A DNA stretch of 64,000 bases from Paenibacillus sp. OVF10 (GTDB taxonomy: Bacteria; Bacillota; Bacilli; Paenibacillales; Paenibacillaceae), in NCBI GenBank assembly GCA_022836915.1, contig CP094668.1, positions 4,030,001-4,094,000 of the forward strand, given 5' to 3'. The notes beneath the pieces were generated by a model that ran no database searches, was not told the DNA's origin, and worked only from the letters and a program-made list of their open reading frames with translations. Each line of letters begins with the position of its first letter. Position 1 is the first letter of the stretch. Both the position numbers and the translations under genes were made by a program. Positions 18,872 through 26,994 of this stretch are shown here, piece after piece.

Positions 18872-19009
18872 TCCATGAAAAAGAAGAACCCCTCCTGAAT
18901 AAGACCTACAATTACAGGGGGTAGACCTTAAATGTATATATTTTGTAACCGCATACATTTCTTCATACTAAAAACAGTAAGACATACCACTTCCAAGGAG
19001 GGCAAGTAC

Positions 19010-20665
19010 ATGGGGGGACTTAAGAAAAAGAAGCTTTGGGGTTCCGTATCACTCGTTCTGGCTTTGAGTTTGGCACTTGCAGGATGCAGCGGTGACAATG
19101 AGAAAACGACTACAAAGGATGGGAAAGAGGTACTGAACATCACGGCCTTTATCGGAACGCCAAATCAGGCGCCAGCTAAAGATAACCGAATCTACAAGAA
19201 GATCCAGGATGAACTCGGCGTCAATCTTGAGATGGAGTTTCTTGTGGGTGATCTTCAACAGAAGCTCGGCGTTATGATTGCCGGTGGCGATTTCCCTGAC
19301 TTGATCACAGCAGATACCAAATTGGTATCTGCCGGTGCGGTTATTCCGCTCGAAGATCTCATTGAAGAGCATGCACCTAATCTGAAGAAACATTTCGGTA
19401 AAGACTGGAACCGGATGAAAGACTCCAGTGATGGACATATTTACTGGTTGCCTAACTATGGTGTGTATACAGGGGAGTTCATTAGTAACTATTATTCTGG
19501 TCCTGCATTCTGGATTCAAAAGTCCATACTGAAGGATGCCGGGTACCCGACTCCTAAAACGTTGGATGATTTCACAAAGTTGATCCGTGATTATGCAGCC
19601 AAGAATCCAACTATTGATGGTCAACCGACGATTGGTTTCACTACATTGGCTTCAGACTGGCGGACGTTCCCTTTGCTTAACCCACCTGAACATCTTACGG
19701 GTCACCCCAATGACGGGGGCGTAGTTGTAGATGATAGTGGAGTCGCAACCGTTTTTGCCGACAAAGATATCTCCAAACGGTATTATAAAGAACTAAACAA
19801 TCTGTATAACGAGGGATTGCTGGATAAAGAAGCCTTTGTTCAGAACTACGATCAATATCTGGCCAAAATTTCTTCGGGACGTGTGCTTAGTATGTTCGAC
19901 CAGCACTGGAATTTCCAAGCCGGCGAAGACCCACTCGTAGCGCAGGGGAAAATTGGCCAGACATACGTAGGCTTCCCGCTTGTCTATGATACAAGTATCA
20001 CAGATCATTATCTGGATCGTCCGGTCATTAACTTGAACAATGGTTTTGGTATCAGTAAAGATGCCGAAGACCCAGTCGCACTCATCAAATTCCTCGATAA
20101 GCTTATGGACGAGAAGTACCAGAAGCTCTTGTCATGGGGTGAAGAGGGTGTAGACTATCAAGTGAATGAAGAGGGAAGATTCTATCGTACACCAGAGCAA
20201 CGGACAGAGCAGGATGATCCGGCATGGAGATTGGTTAACAAAGCTGAAGGTTTCTACGCTGCTGCACCAAAGCTCGAAGGAACATTTGAAGATGGCAATG
20301 CAATTGGAGCGATCAACCAACCTGAGGAATTCTATGACAACCTCAAACCGGAAGATAAAGAACTTCTGGATGCATATGGCTTCAAAACGTGGAGCGACTT
20401 CTTCTCTCCTGCACCAGAAAATCCAGTGTACTATCCAGCATGGCAGGTCGATCTGAAAGAAGGCTCTGATGCTGCGGTAGCGAACAAACAAATGACAGAC
20501 ACTTCGTTGAAATTCTTGCCTAAGGCGATCATGTCAAAACCGGATGAGTTCGATAACATTTGGACTGAATATGTAGACGCTTACAAGAAAATCGATGTCA
20601 AATCCTATGAAGACCGGATTAATGAACAACTGAAATGGAGAATCGAGAACTGGTCTGTTAAATAA
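19010..20665 (+). CDS. Extracellular sugar-binding lipoprotein
   Basis: A 551-residue solute-binding lipoprotein with signal peptide and lipobox LALAGC. ATG 19010 follows AAGGAGGG; an open frame back to 18932 lacks a ribosome site. Early GGDFPDLITAD and later PEHLTGHPNDGG stretches match the large binding proteins of LplB/YtcP importers and the two paralogues at 37.4-40.8 kb. It supplies the permeases that follow and, given the locus, probably binds xylo-oligosaccharide. A weak cre-like palindrome TGTAACCGCATACA (18944-18957) lies 53 bp upstream. A long hairpin separates it from the permease genes, which would allow it to be made in excess. Confidence 0.88.
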   Translation: MGGLKKKKLWGSVSLVLALSLALAGCSGDNEKTTTKDGKEVLNITAFIGTPNQAPAKDNRIYKKIQDELGVNLEMEFLVGDLQQKLGVMIAGGDFPDLITADTKLVSAGAVIPLEDLIEEHAPNLKKHFGKDWNRMKDSSDGHIYWLPNYGVYTGEFISNYYSGPAFWIQKSILKDAGYPTPKTLDDFTKLIRDYAAKNPTIDGQPTIGFTTLASDWRTFPLLNPPEHLTGHPNDGGVVVDDSGVATVFADKDISKRYYKELNNLYNEGLLDKEAFVQNYDQYLAKISSGRVLSMFDQHWNFQAGEDPLVAQGKIGQTYVGFPLVYDTSITDHYLDRPVINLNNGFGISKDAEDPVALIKFLDKLMDEKYQKLLSWGEEGVDYQVNEEGRFYRTPEQRTEQDDPAWRLVNKAEGFYAAAPKLEGTFEDGNAIGAINQPEEFYDNLKPEDKELLDAYGFKTWSDFFSPAPENPVYYPAWQVDLKEGSDAAVANKQMTDTSLKFLPKAIMSKPDEFDNIWTEYVDAYKKIDVKSYEDRINEQLKWRIENWSVK

Positions 20666-20675
20666 AAAATGCGGC

Positions 20676-20740
20676 CATGATTCTCTCGGAAGGTATCAAC
20701 CAAAGGATTACTCAGGTGAGTGCCTTCCGAGGACATCATG
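20676..20740 (+). other. Intra-operon hairpin between binding protein and permease genes
   Basis: CTCGGAAGG (20685-20693) and CCTTCCGAG (20723-20731) form a perfect 9-bp stem. Beyond a 3x3 internal loop, CATGAT and ATCATG add six more pairs. No T run follows. A processing/stability element or partial attenuator would explain higher expression of the binding protein than of the permeases. Confidence 0.55.
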
Positions 20741-20776
20741 CATAAAGTCGCTGCAAGCCAATAGGAGGAGTGAAAG

Positions 20777-21742
20777 ATGGCGAACACGCCTGGAGCCATA
20801 CCAGAGCAAACCACCCGTACAGTCGTTACCAAAGCACCACTGTTAAAACGATTGCGCGGACAAAGACAACTCATGTTCATGTCATTGCCCATCGTTGCGT
20901 ACATTCTTGTATTCTCGTATTATCCCATTTGGGGCTGGGTTATGGCCTTTCAGAATTACAGTCCTGCCAAGAGTTTCACCCAGCAGGAATGGGTCGGACT
21001 CAAACACTTTAAGTTTTTGCTAACAGACGATGCATTTCTTAACGTGCTTCGTAATACCATTGCGATGAGCGTAATCAATATGGTACTCGGATTTGCGACA
21101 GCAATTATATTTGCCATTTTACTTAATGAGATCAAACATAAGTTATATAAACGAACCATTCAAACAATATCGTATTTACCTCACTTTCTCTCATGGATTA
21201 TTGTGACAGGTATCGTAGCAAGTTCACTATCTGTAGATGGTGGGATTGTGAATGTGGTACTCATGAAGCTGAATATCATTCAAGAACCTATCATGTGGCT
21301 TAGCGTTCCGGAATACTTCTGGGGCATTGTAGGCGCATCCCATGTATGGAAAGAAGTTGGCTGGAATGCCATTATTTATTTGGCGGCCATCACGTCTATC
21401 GATCCTTCCCTCTATGAAGCGGCAGAGATTGATGGTGCGAACCGATATAAGAAAATGCTGTATGTGACCTTACCCGGAATCAAATCCATTGTTATCATTT
21501 TGCTGATCATGAATATGGGCTGGATTTTGGAAGCTGGATTCGAGGTTCAGTATCTGTTAGGTAATGGTGTGGTTGTCGACTGGTCACAGACGATAGATAT
21601 ATTTGTCCTGAAATACGGACTACAGATCGGGAATTATTCTTTGGCTACTGCGGCAGGTATCTTCAAAACAGTAGTTAGTATCACGCTGATCTTTGCGGCG
21701 AATTCAATTTCCAAACGGCTCGGGGAAGACCGATTAATATAA
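20777..21742 (+). CDS. LplB-type sugar ABC transporter permease
   Basis: A 321-residue inner-membrane permease with six predicted membrane segments and the EAA loop YEAAEIDGANRYKKMLYVTL. It starts at ATG 20777 behind ATAGGAGG and ends 12 bp before the second permease. It is intact. It is closely similar in layout and sequence to the 40.9-kb permease (shared stretches such as MAFQNFKPA/MAFQNYSPA), so the two importers are paralogous. It forms the channel together with the next gene; the ATPase must come from elsewhere. Confidence 0.92.
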   Translation: MANTPGAIPEQTTRTVVTKAPLLKRLRGQRQLMFMSLPIVAYILVFSYYPIWGWVMAFQNYSPAKSFTQQEWVGLKHFKFLLTDDAFLNVLRNTIAMSVINMVLGFATAIIFAILLNEIKHKLYKRTIQTISYLPHFLSWIIVTGIVASSLSVDGGIVNVVLMKLNIIQEPIMWLSVPEYFWGIVGASHVWKEVGWNAIIYLAAITSIDPSLYEAAEIDGANRYKKMLYVTLPGIKSIVIILLIMNMGWILEAGFEVQYLLGNGVVVDWSQTIDIFVLKYGLQIGNYSLATAAGIFKTVVSITLIFAANSISKRLGEDRLI

Positions 21743-21754
21743 GGGGGACTAGAG

Positions 21755-22648
21755 ATGGGAATCAATAAATCTCGGCTTGAACCGATTGTCTTCCATACGT
21801 TAAATGGTATACTGATGATCGCAATCGCGATTGTTACCCTGTATCCGTTTGTGAATACACTCGCCGTATCATTCAATGCCGGTAATGACACCATCCGGGG
21901 TGGGATTTATCTGTGGCCTCGGGTATGGACAGATCAGAACTACAGAGCAGTATTTGCAGGAGGGACCATCTTCAGCGCCTTTGGTATATCTGTGGCGAGA
22001 ACGGTTTTGGGGACAGTGTTAAGTCTATTCTTAACCTCCATGCTGGCTTACACACTAAGCCGAAAAGATTATATATTACGGAAGCCCATTACCATTACAG
22101 TTGTTCTTACGATGTATTTTAGTGCAGGTCTTATTCCAACCTACTTCCTAATGAAAGATTTGCATTTGTTAAACAACTTCCTGGTGTACATTATCCCTGG
22201 GCTGATCAGTGCCTTTAATATGATTGTTATTCGAACCTATATCCAGACACTACCCGAGGGATTGATCGAATCCGCCAAAATTGATGGTGCTGGAGATTTC
22301 AGAACATTCATTTCCATTATTCTACCGCTGTGCCAACCTGTTCTCGCTACTGTTGCACTGTTCATTGCAGTCGGTCAATGGAACTCTTGGTTTGATACGT
22401 TTTTGTATGCATCTTCCAAACAAAACCTGAGCACGCTGCAATATGAGTTGATGAAACTATTATCATCTTCTATGAATTCCAACAGCAGTGCAGCCGTTGC
22501 CAATGGTGCAGATCTTGGCGCTGCGCGTAACATGGTCACACCTGTATCTATTCGGGCAGCGATTACGATTGTTGCCGCATTACCCATCTTAGTCGTATAT
22601 CCATTTTTGCAGAAGTATTTCGTTCATGGCTTGCAGCTTGGAGGGTAA
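21755..22648 (+). CDS. YtcP-type carbohydrate ABC transporter permease
   Basis: A 297-residue permease, intact, starting at ATG 21755 behind AAGGGGGA. It shows the family pattern NAGNDTIRGGIYLWPRVWT, an EAA-type loop (ESAKIDGAGDFRTFISIILP) and the C-terminus FLQKYFVHGLQLGG. It completes the transporter begun by the two preceding genes and is followed by a terminator that closes the xylan locus. Confidence 0.92.
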   Translation: MGINKSRLEPIVFHTLNGILMIAIAIVTLYPFVNTLAVSFNAGNDTIRGGIYLWPRVWTDQNYRAVFAGGTIFSAFGISVARTVLGTVLSLFLTSMLAYTLSRKDYILRKPITITVVLTMYFSAGLIPTYFLMKDLHLLNNFLVYIIPGLISAFNMIVIRTYIQTLPEGLIESAKIDGAGDFRTFISIILPLCQPVLATVALFIAVGQWNSWFDTFLYASSKQNLSTLQYELMKLLSSSMNSNSSAAVANGADLGAARNMVTPVSIRAAITIVAALPILVVYPFLQKYFVHGLQLGG

Positions 22649-22683
22649 AAGAGTAAACTTAATGCAGTTCCAGATAACCGATC

Positions 22684-22711
22684 AAAACGGTCACTAGGTG
22701 ACCGTTTTTTT
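22684..22711 (+). terminator. Rho-independent terminator after the permease operon
   Basis: AACGGTCAC and GTGACCGTT form a perfect 9-bp stem with a TAG loop, followed by seven T residues. Confidence 0.92.
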
Positions 22712-22777
22712 ATGTTTTTTTAACGACGGGCGGTAGTATGTCAATTGCACACGAATCTAACTTATTCAATAATGTTG

Positions 22778-22805
22778 TTGACAATTAAATTAAAGTTACT
22801 ATAAT
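22778..22805 (+). promoter_or_regulatory. Sigma-A-type promoter of the CheY/CheC/GGDEF operon
   Basis: TTGACA (22778-22783) and TATAAT (22800-22805) are perfect -35 and -10 hexamers separated by 16 bp. The coding region begins about 130 bp downstream. Confidence 0.7.
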
Positions 22806-22937
22806 TTATATTTACTTGATTCACCTGTCAGTCTCTTTTCAGGGTGCCACTGCGCGCGAAAGCCCTATATCAAGAACTGTCCACAGCGCCTGACCATCCC
22901 GAGCTCTTACCATTTTATCAAGGAGACTGAAGAGAAA

Positions 22938-23311
22938 ATGAAAGTATTAATTGTAGAAGACTCCATTTTCGTACAGAAATTGCTTACAAAGCTGATTGTT
23001 GATCATATTCCAGAATGTGAGATTCAGATTGCTAACAATGGAGAGCAAGGATACAACCTATTTAAGGAATTTCAACCTGATTTTATAACCACCGACCTGC
23101 TGATGCCTGGTTTGAACGGACAAGAAATGCTTCGTATGATTCGAGAAACGGATAGCAATGTCAAAATTATTATCTTATCTGCAGATATTCAGAAGACAAC
23201 TAGGGATGAAGTTGAAATGTTAGGCATTTCTGGTTTTTGAATAAACCGTTAACCGCAGAGAAGGCAACGACCATGATTCAACTGATTCAGGCGGCCTATC
23301 ATGCTGAATGA
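22938..23311 (+). CDS. CheY-like single-domain response regulator (one frame break)
   Basis: A stand-alone receiver domain of about 124 residues with phospho-acceptor D53 (FITTDLLMPG), the acidic start VEDS and a conserved Ser/Lys output face. One T is missing from the GGTTTTTG run near 23233. Restoring it gives ISGFLNKPLTAEKATTMIQL with the invariant Lys-Pro, and a stop at 23309-23311 that overlaps the start of the CheC-like gene. The start at ATG 22938 follows AAGGAGAC. It probably signals through the neighbouring phosphatase and cyclase; no flagellar or receptor genes are close. Confidence 0.88.
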
Positions 23312-23936
23312 TTTACAGAAGGATTTGCTTACTGAACTAGTGAACGTTTACGTGGGACAAGCGGCTAACATGTTGTCAGAGATTGTAGACAAGCGTATCG
23401 TTTTGAATATTCCGGAAGTGGAACTAATCTCCATATCCGATGTTGATCCTGGAGATCGAAGATACAACATTTTCTTTAGTGAAGGTCACCTGTTTAGGTC
23501 ATCCTTACAGTTTGGATACGAATTTCAGGGAAAAGCATTTCTGATGTTTCCTGTTGAGCAGGCTAAAGTATTGGCAAACATCTGTCTTGGAGAACTGGGT
23601 GAGAGCGTTATACCGAACGATCCGAACCTGATGGATACGGATTTGGACGTTTTGAAGGAAGTTAGCAATGTCCTGCTTAACGCCATTATTGGAGAATTCG
23701 GTAATTTCCTGGAGATCAAACTGGAATACGTCCTGCCTGATATTGAACTGATCTATGTCACCAATTCCGATCAACAAATATTGCTTCAGAATGAAGTCTA
23801 TGTCCTGGTTTTACATACCTCGTTTTTACTTGCCGATACGGATGTGACAGGTATCATTGTCATAGCATTAAGTATGAACTCCATATCAAGCCTGCTGGCC
23901 AAAATGGACGCTTTGTTGGAGGCGGACAATGGATAA
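23301..23936 (+). CDS. CheC-family CheY-P phosphatase
   Basis: A 211-residue protein of the CheC/CheX/FliY family that dephosphorylates CheY-P. Both copies of the catalytic signature E-x2-N-x22-P are visible: ELVN with the Pro of LNIP near the N-terminus, and EVSN with the Pro of YVLPD in the second half. Two intact sites are the mark of an active CheC. It overlaps the CheY-like gene by 11 bp and the following PAS-GGDEF gene by 8 bp, indicating coupled translation and a shared pathway in which it would reset the receiver protein. Confidence 0.88.
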   Translation: MLNDLQKDLLTELVNVYVGQAANMLSEIVDKRIVLNIPEVELISISDVDPGDRRYNIFFSEGHLFRSSLQFGYEFQGKAFLMFPVEQAKVLANICLGELGESVIPNDPNLMDTDLDVLKEVSNVLLNAIIGEFGNFLEIKLEYVLPDIELIYVTNSDQQILLQNEVYVLVLHTSFLLADTDVTGIIVIALSMNSISSLLAKMDALLEADNG

Positions 23937-24890
23937 TCTTATTTCACAAGCTTTGAACAAAGCCCATATGGGAATAATGATCGTGGACAGGCATTTGAAA
24001 GTTGTTGTGTGGAATGCCTGGTTGGAGCGCTTTACTGGCAAGAATGTAGAAGAGGTACTAGGCTTGAATCTGCTTGAGGTCTGCCCGCGGTTTAAGTCAA
24101 ATATCTATCTAAATATCTTGCAAAATGCGCTGTATCATGGACAGAGCAGATTTTGCTCAAGCGCGTTACATAAGGCATTCATTCTTCCTAATGAAGGAGA
24201 GGATGAACAATTATTCAGACAAAATATGCATGTTGAACCGCTCTATCATGAAGATCGGAGTTATGCCCTCATTCAGATTACTGACATGACACACACCAAT
24301 ACCAGGGTATATAAACTTAAAAATCTGATCAAAGAACTGGAGACGGAGTACGCCAAAATCAAAATCTCCGAAAAAATCAGCAAGCATTTGTCTTTGCATG
24401 ATCCACTTACAGGTCTGCCTAATCGTCTTGCTTATAATGACCGTCTTGCCTGGGCTATCAGTAATGCCAAAGAAACCATAACAAACTAGCTGTCATGTTT
24501 GTCGATGCTGATGGGTTTAAACAAGTGAATGATACATATGGACACCATGTTGGCGATCAAGTGTTGCTGGAAATGGCAAAGCGATTAAGCGAAACAATTC
24601 CAAGTGCGGACACGGTAGCTCGGCTTGGCGGGGACGAATTCATCATTTTAAGCCATCTGAAAGATGATCACGATGCTGAAGTCATTGCCAAAAGATTGGA
24701 AGCTGCATTTAGTACCCATTTCAAAATTGCCGGAAACTATATCAACCTTTCGATGAGTATTGGTATCAGCCTATTTCCCAAGCATGGACAGGAGCCTTCC
24801 GAACTTCTGAGACATGCGGATGGAGCCATGTACAAGATTAAAAAGAATGGCAAGAATGGTTACGGAATTTATGAGCCTGAAAATGTTTAA
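23929..24890 (+). CDS. PAS-GGDEF diguanylate cyclase (one frame break)
   Basis: A cytoplasmic sensor-cyclase of about 320 residues that should make cyclic di-GMP. An N-terminal PAS domain (about 5-115, VVWNAWLERFTGKNVEEVLG) and a coiled-coil linker (LKNLIKELETEYAKIKISEK) precede the GGDEF domain, with LTGLPNRLAYNDRL at its start and the active site ARLGGDEF. The frame breaks near 24470: one more A in GCCAAAGAAACC yields ISNAKRNHNKLAVMFVDADG. The inhibitory RxxD site five residues before GGDEF reads PSAD, so product inhibition at that site is probably lost. It is the third gene of the overlapping CheY/CheC operon, linking receiver phosphorylation with c-di-GMP output. Confidence 0.88.
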
Positions 24891-24901
24891 GAAATCTAAA
24901 A

Positions 24902-25114
24902 ATGTCTTTTAATAAAGTTGCTATTATAGCAACTTTATTTGTCTATACAATTAATATAAGAAAAAATACGTTTTCTCCTCTATTACTGTACGGAATGCCG
25001 ATTATCTTAATCATAGTGGGGTATTTTATATTCAAAGGTTACAAGAAGCGCAGGGGTGTGAAGACGTATGAGTCGGTGGCTCCTGATGGTCAGCAAGCTA
25101 ATATTAAACCATAG
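24902..25114 (+). CDS. Possible small membrane protein
   Basis: A 70-codon frame with a hydrophobic stretch (MPIILIIVGYFIFKGYKK) followed by a basic, then polar tail. ATG 24902 has no ribosome site and the first codons overlap a perfect hairpin, so a shorter form from ATG 24992 (about 40 residues) or a damaged longer gene is equally possible. No family recognised. It ends shortly before a good terminator. Confidence 0.3.
   Translation: MSFNKVAIIATLFVYTINIRKNTFSPLLLYGMPIILIIVGYFIFKGYKKRRGVKTYESVAPDGQQANIKP
24911..24939 (+). terminator. Perfect 12-bp inverted repeat after the GGDEF gene
   Basis: AATAAAGTTGCT and AGCAACTTTATT flank a 5-nt loop, 21 bp after the cyclase stop. The stem is perfect but AT-rich and no long T run follows, so it is a weak terminator or a protein-binding palindrome. 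Confidence 0.5.
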
Positions 25115-25167
25115 GATTAATGTTGCTACCACAATATTGAGAGGGACCAGAGTATGGCCCGATTGAC

Positions 25168-25192
25168 AGCCGCTATATTAGCGGCTTTTTTG
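25168..25192 (+). terminator. Rho-independent terminator
   Basis: AGCCGC and GCGGCT form the stem, followed by six T residues. Near-identical AGCCGC/GCGGCT terminators recur at 26330 and 30924. Confidence 0.85.
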
Positions 25193-25196
25193 GATT

Positions 25197-25277
25197 TTAA
25201 ATAAGTAGAAGTCTGAAAGAGGCGATAGTCAACACAACAATAGGGATCACAAAACCCAATATCACATTCAACAACAT
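25197..25277 (-). CDS. Candidate hydrophobic micropeptide, Fst-like toxin-type
   Basis: A 26-residue frame starting at ATG 25277 (minus strand) behind AAGGGAG. It is almost entirely hydrophobic with a central proline (GFVIPIVVLTIASFRLLLI), recalling the Fst/Ldr class of type I toxins. One shifted base near the end would extend it to a basic tail (YLFKIQKSR), which is more typical of that class. In the predicted leader, AGTCAACAATAG is complementary to CTATTGTTG-N5-GACT within the coding region, so the mRNA can fold back on itself. No antisense RNA was demonstrated. Confidence 0.35.
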   Translation of the reverse strand: MLLNVILGFVIPIVVLTIASFRLLLI

Positions 25278-25513
25278 AGAATTAATCACTCCCTTGTGGG
25301 TGGTTTCACTATTGTTGACTGAAATACATCTTATAAATATGTCTTTGATGTTAAGGTAAGAAAACTAGCGAATCTATTTCCAAAAATTGGAACAGTGTTA
25401 TGATATAAAAGGGAAATAAAACTAATTATTGCAATAAATTTAATATATTTACAGAGAGGGATTAAAGATTGAAACTATAATCCAAATATTTTTTATTATG
25501 AGGAGGATAAACT
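25278..25513 (+). other. Intergenic region upstream of the secreted protein
   Basis: AT-rich spacer between the minus-strand micropeptide candidate and the secreted protein gene. It holds the micropeptide leader, a TTCCAA/TTGGAA palindrome and a TATGAT -10-like hexamer near 25400. No further gene seen. Confidence 0.5.
25378..25392 (+). promoter_or_regulatory. Palindrome TTCCAA-N3-TTGGAA
   Basis: A perfect 6-3-6 inverted repeat about 120 bp upstream of the secreted-protein gene, next to a -10-like TATGAT. It is a candidate operator; the binding protein is unknown. Confidence 0.4.
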
Positions 25514-26310
25514 ATGAATAAGAGAAAACGAAGAAAGTTAGTATGGTAATGATTTGTATTCTATCGTTATTTTTGGCATCTTCAACAGTCCTGGCTAATA
25601 CTGCATCTTCACCGTATAGTACACCCAAAATTAAGGGACACACGTACACTTTCACATCTGAAGTATGGACTCGAAATTTTACTACAGGTACGACTGCTGA
25701 AGCCGTTGCATCAGTGAAGGCTTCAGCAAGTGTTCCAAATGGATATATGGGAGCTATGGCTAGATTGTACACATCTGGCGGAAGCTTAAAAGCTTCAAGT
25801 TCCATGACATATAATACATCGAAAACCTCTAGTTTTTTTGTCTATTCTCCAAGAATAACGACTAAAACGACGTATTATGCTCAGAATGTTGGTGAATTCT
25901 ATAATGGGAATGGATACACTCGGTATACTGGATACAAGTCGCCAAACTTAAAGTTATCGAACGTAAATTCATCAAATGTTTTATTTGAAAACAACACTGA
26001 AACATCGGAAACGATTCACGAATTATTGCTTCAAACTAAATATGATGTCAATTCACAGGGCGATACCTATGGCTCAGCATTATCTGAACCAATCATTGGG
26101 GTTGAACCCGATTTGATTGCTGCAATTGGCACCAATGGAATCGAGGGTTATCTAAAAGCTGAAGATCTTACACCTAAAATCACTACCATCGAAGAAGCCT
26201 TAGCACAAACACAAGTGAATGGTACTGTTCGAACGATTCATTTGTATGATGTAGAAGGAGACAATATTATTGGAGAATTTGATGTAGTTACTGATTATAA
26301 AGTAGAATAG
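25514..26310 (+). CDS. Secreted protein of unknown function (frame break in signal peptide)
   Basis: A secreted protein of about 265 residues. ATG 25514 follows GAGGAGGAT, but the frame stops after 11 codons. One more A in GAGAAAACG restores a textbook signal peptide (basic MNKRKTKKVS, then MVMICILSLFLASSTVLA). The mature part begins with Ser/Thr/Tyr-rich beta-type sequence (HTYTFTSEVWTRNF, ATVYA-like repeats of short strands) with no cysteine. It ends in a more acidic region (DLTPKITTIEEALAQTQ). No enzyme motif is visible. It stands alone between two AGCCGC-type terminators. Confidence 0.7.
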
Positions 26311-26329
26311 AAATTTTTCAGAGTAAAAG

Positions 26330-26353
26330 AGCCGCTAAATTTGCGGCTTTTTT
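26330..26353 (+). terminator. Rho-independent terminator
   Basis: AGCCGC and GCGGCT around TAAATTT, followed by T residues; shared in position with the 3' side of the convergent HxlR gene. Confidence 0.85.
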
Positions 26354-26383
26354 GGGTTAAGCTATCCATTTCAATTAAGTTGC

Positions 26384-26728
26384 TTAGCCGTATTCTTTGC
26401 CGAAGTCCTCCATCTTTTCAAGGATCGGTAGTAACTTCATTCCCTTGTCTGTTAAGGAATACTCAACTCGCGGAGGAACTTCCGGATATACATCACGTTG
26501 GATAACACCATCATTCTCCAACTCTTTAAGCTGCTTTGTGAGGGAGCCTTGAGACAGATCTCCAAGGAATTTTTTGATATCCGTATATCGACGTGTTTCG
26601 TCTTTTAGGTACCATAAAATGAAATATTTCCAACGCCCAGAAAGGACATTCTGAGTAAAAGCTATGGCGTACATATCACTTTTTCCATCTATAAACTCTT
26701 GTTCAAATCCTTCATTGCAAACTCTCAT
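26384..26728 (-). CDS. HxlR (DUF24) winged-helix transcriptional regulator
   Basis: A 114-residue repressor-type regulator. The HxlR pattern is complete: FTQNVLSGRWKYFILWYL, then YTDIKKFLGDLSQGSLTKQL for the recognition helix, and VEYSLTDKGMKLLPIL for the wing. An N-terminal cysteine (C4 in MRVCNEG) is at the place used by redox-sensing members such as YodB to detect quinones and aldehydes. The start follows AGGAG on the minus strand. It is divergent from an oxidoreductase gene, so it may control that gene and itself. Confidence 0.88.
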   Translation of the reverse strand: MRVCNEGFEQEFIDGKSDMYAIAFTQNVLSGRWKYFILWYLKDETRRYTDIKKFLGDLSQGSLTKQLKELENDGVIQRDVYPEVPPRVEYSLTDKGMKLLPILEKMEDFGKEYG

Positions 26729-26836
26729 TCATATCACTCCTGATCCAAAGGTACAAAAAGATGTACTATGTTCATTTAAATTGCCCTCTTTGCAAATAAA
26801 ACAAATACACCTATGATGGTGTCAACACCAAAACAA

Positions 26837-26853
26837 TTTTAGTTTACCTAAAA
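26837..26853 (+). promoter_or_regulatory. Inverted repeat TTTTAG-N5-CTAAAA in the divergent region
   Basis: A perfect 6-bp inverted repeat about 110 bp upstream of the HxlR start, in the region shared with the oxidoreductase promoter. Possible HxlR operator; not confirmed. Confidence 0.35.
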
Positions 26854-26888
26854 TGCGAAAGAATAATAATGTTATCTCGATTGAATAG

Positions 26889-26900
26889 TTAGCAAGCTAA
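26889..26900 (+). promoter_or_regulatory. TTAGC-N2-GCTAA operator, copy 1
   Basis: TTAGCAAGCTAA, followed by an AT-rich stretch, 94 bp upstream of the oxidoreductase start. Closely matching copies lie before the monooxygenase gene and before the MarR gene. Confidence 0.55.
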
Positions 26901-26994
26901 ATAAAATATATCATAGAAATGAGTGACTTATAAGGGCTGGAGACAAATCAATATTCAATCATACTGTAAATATTAACAAGGGAGATGTTTAACA

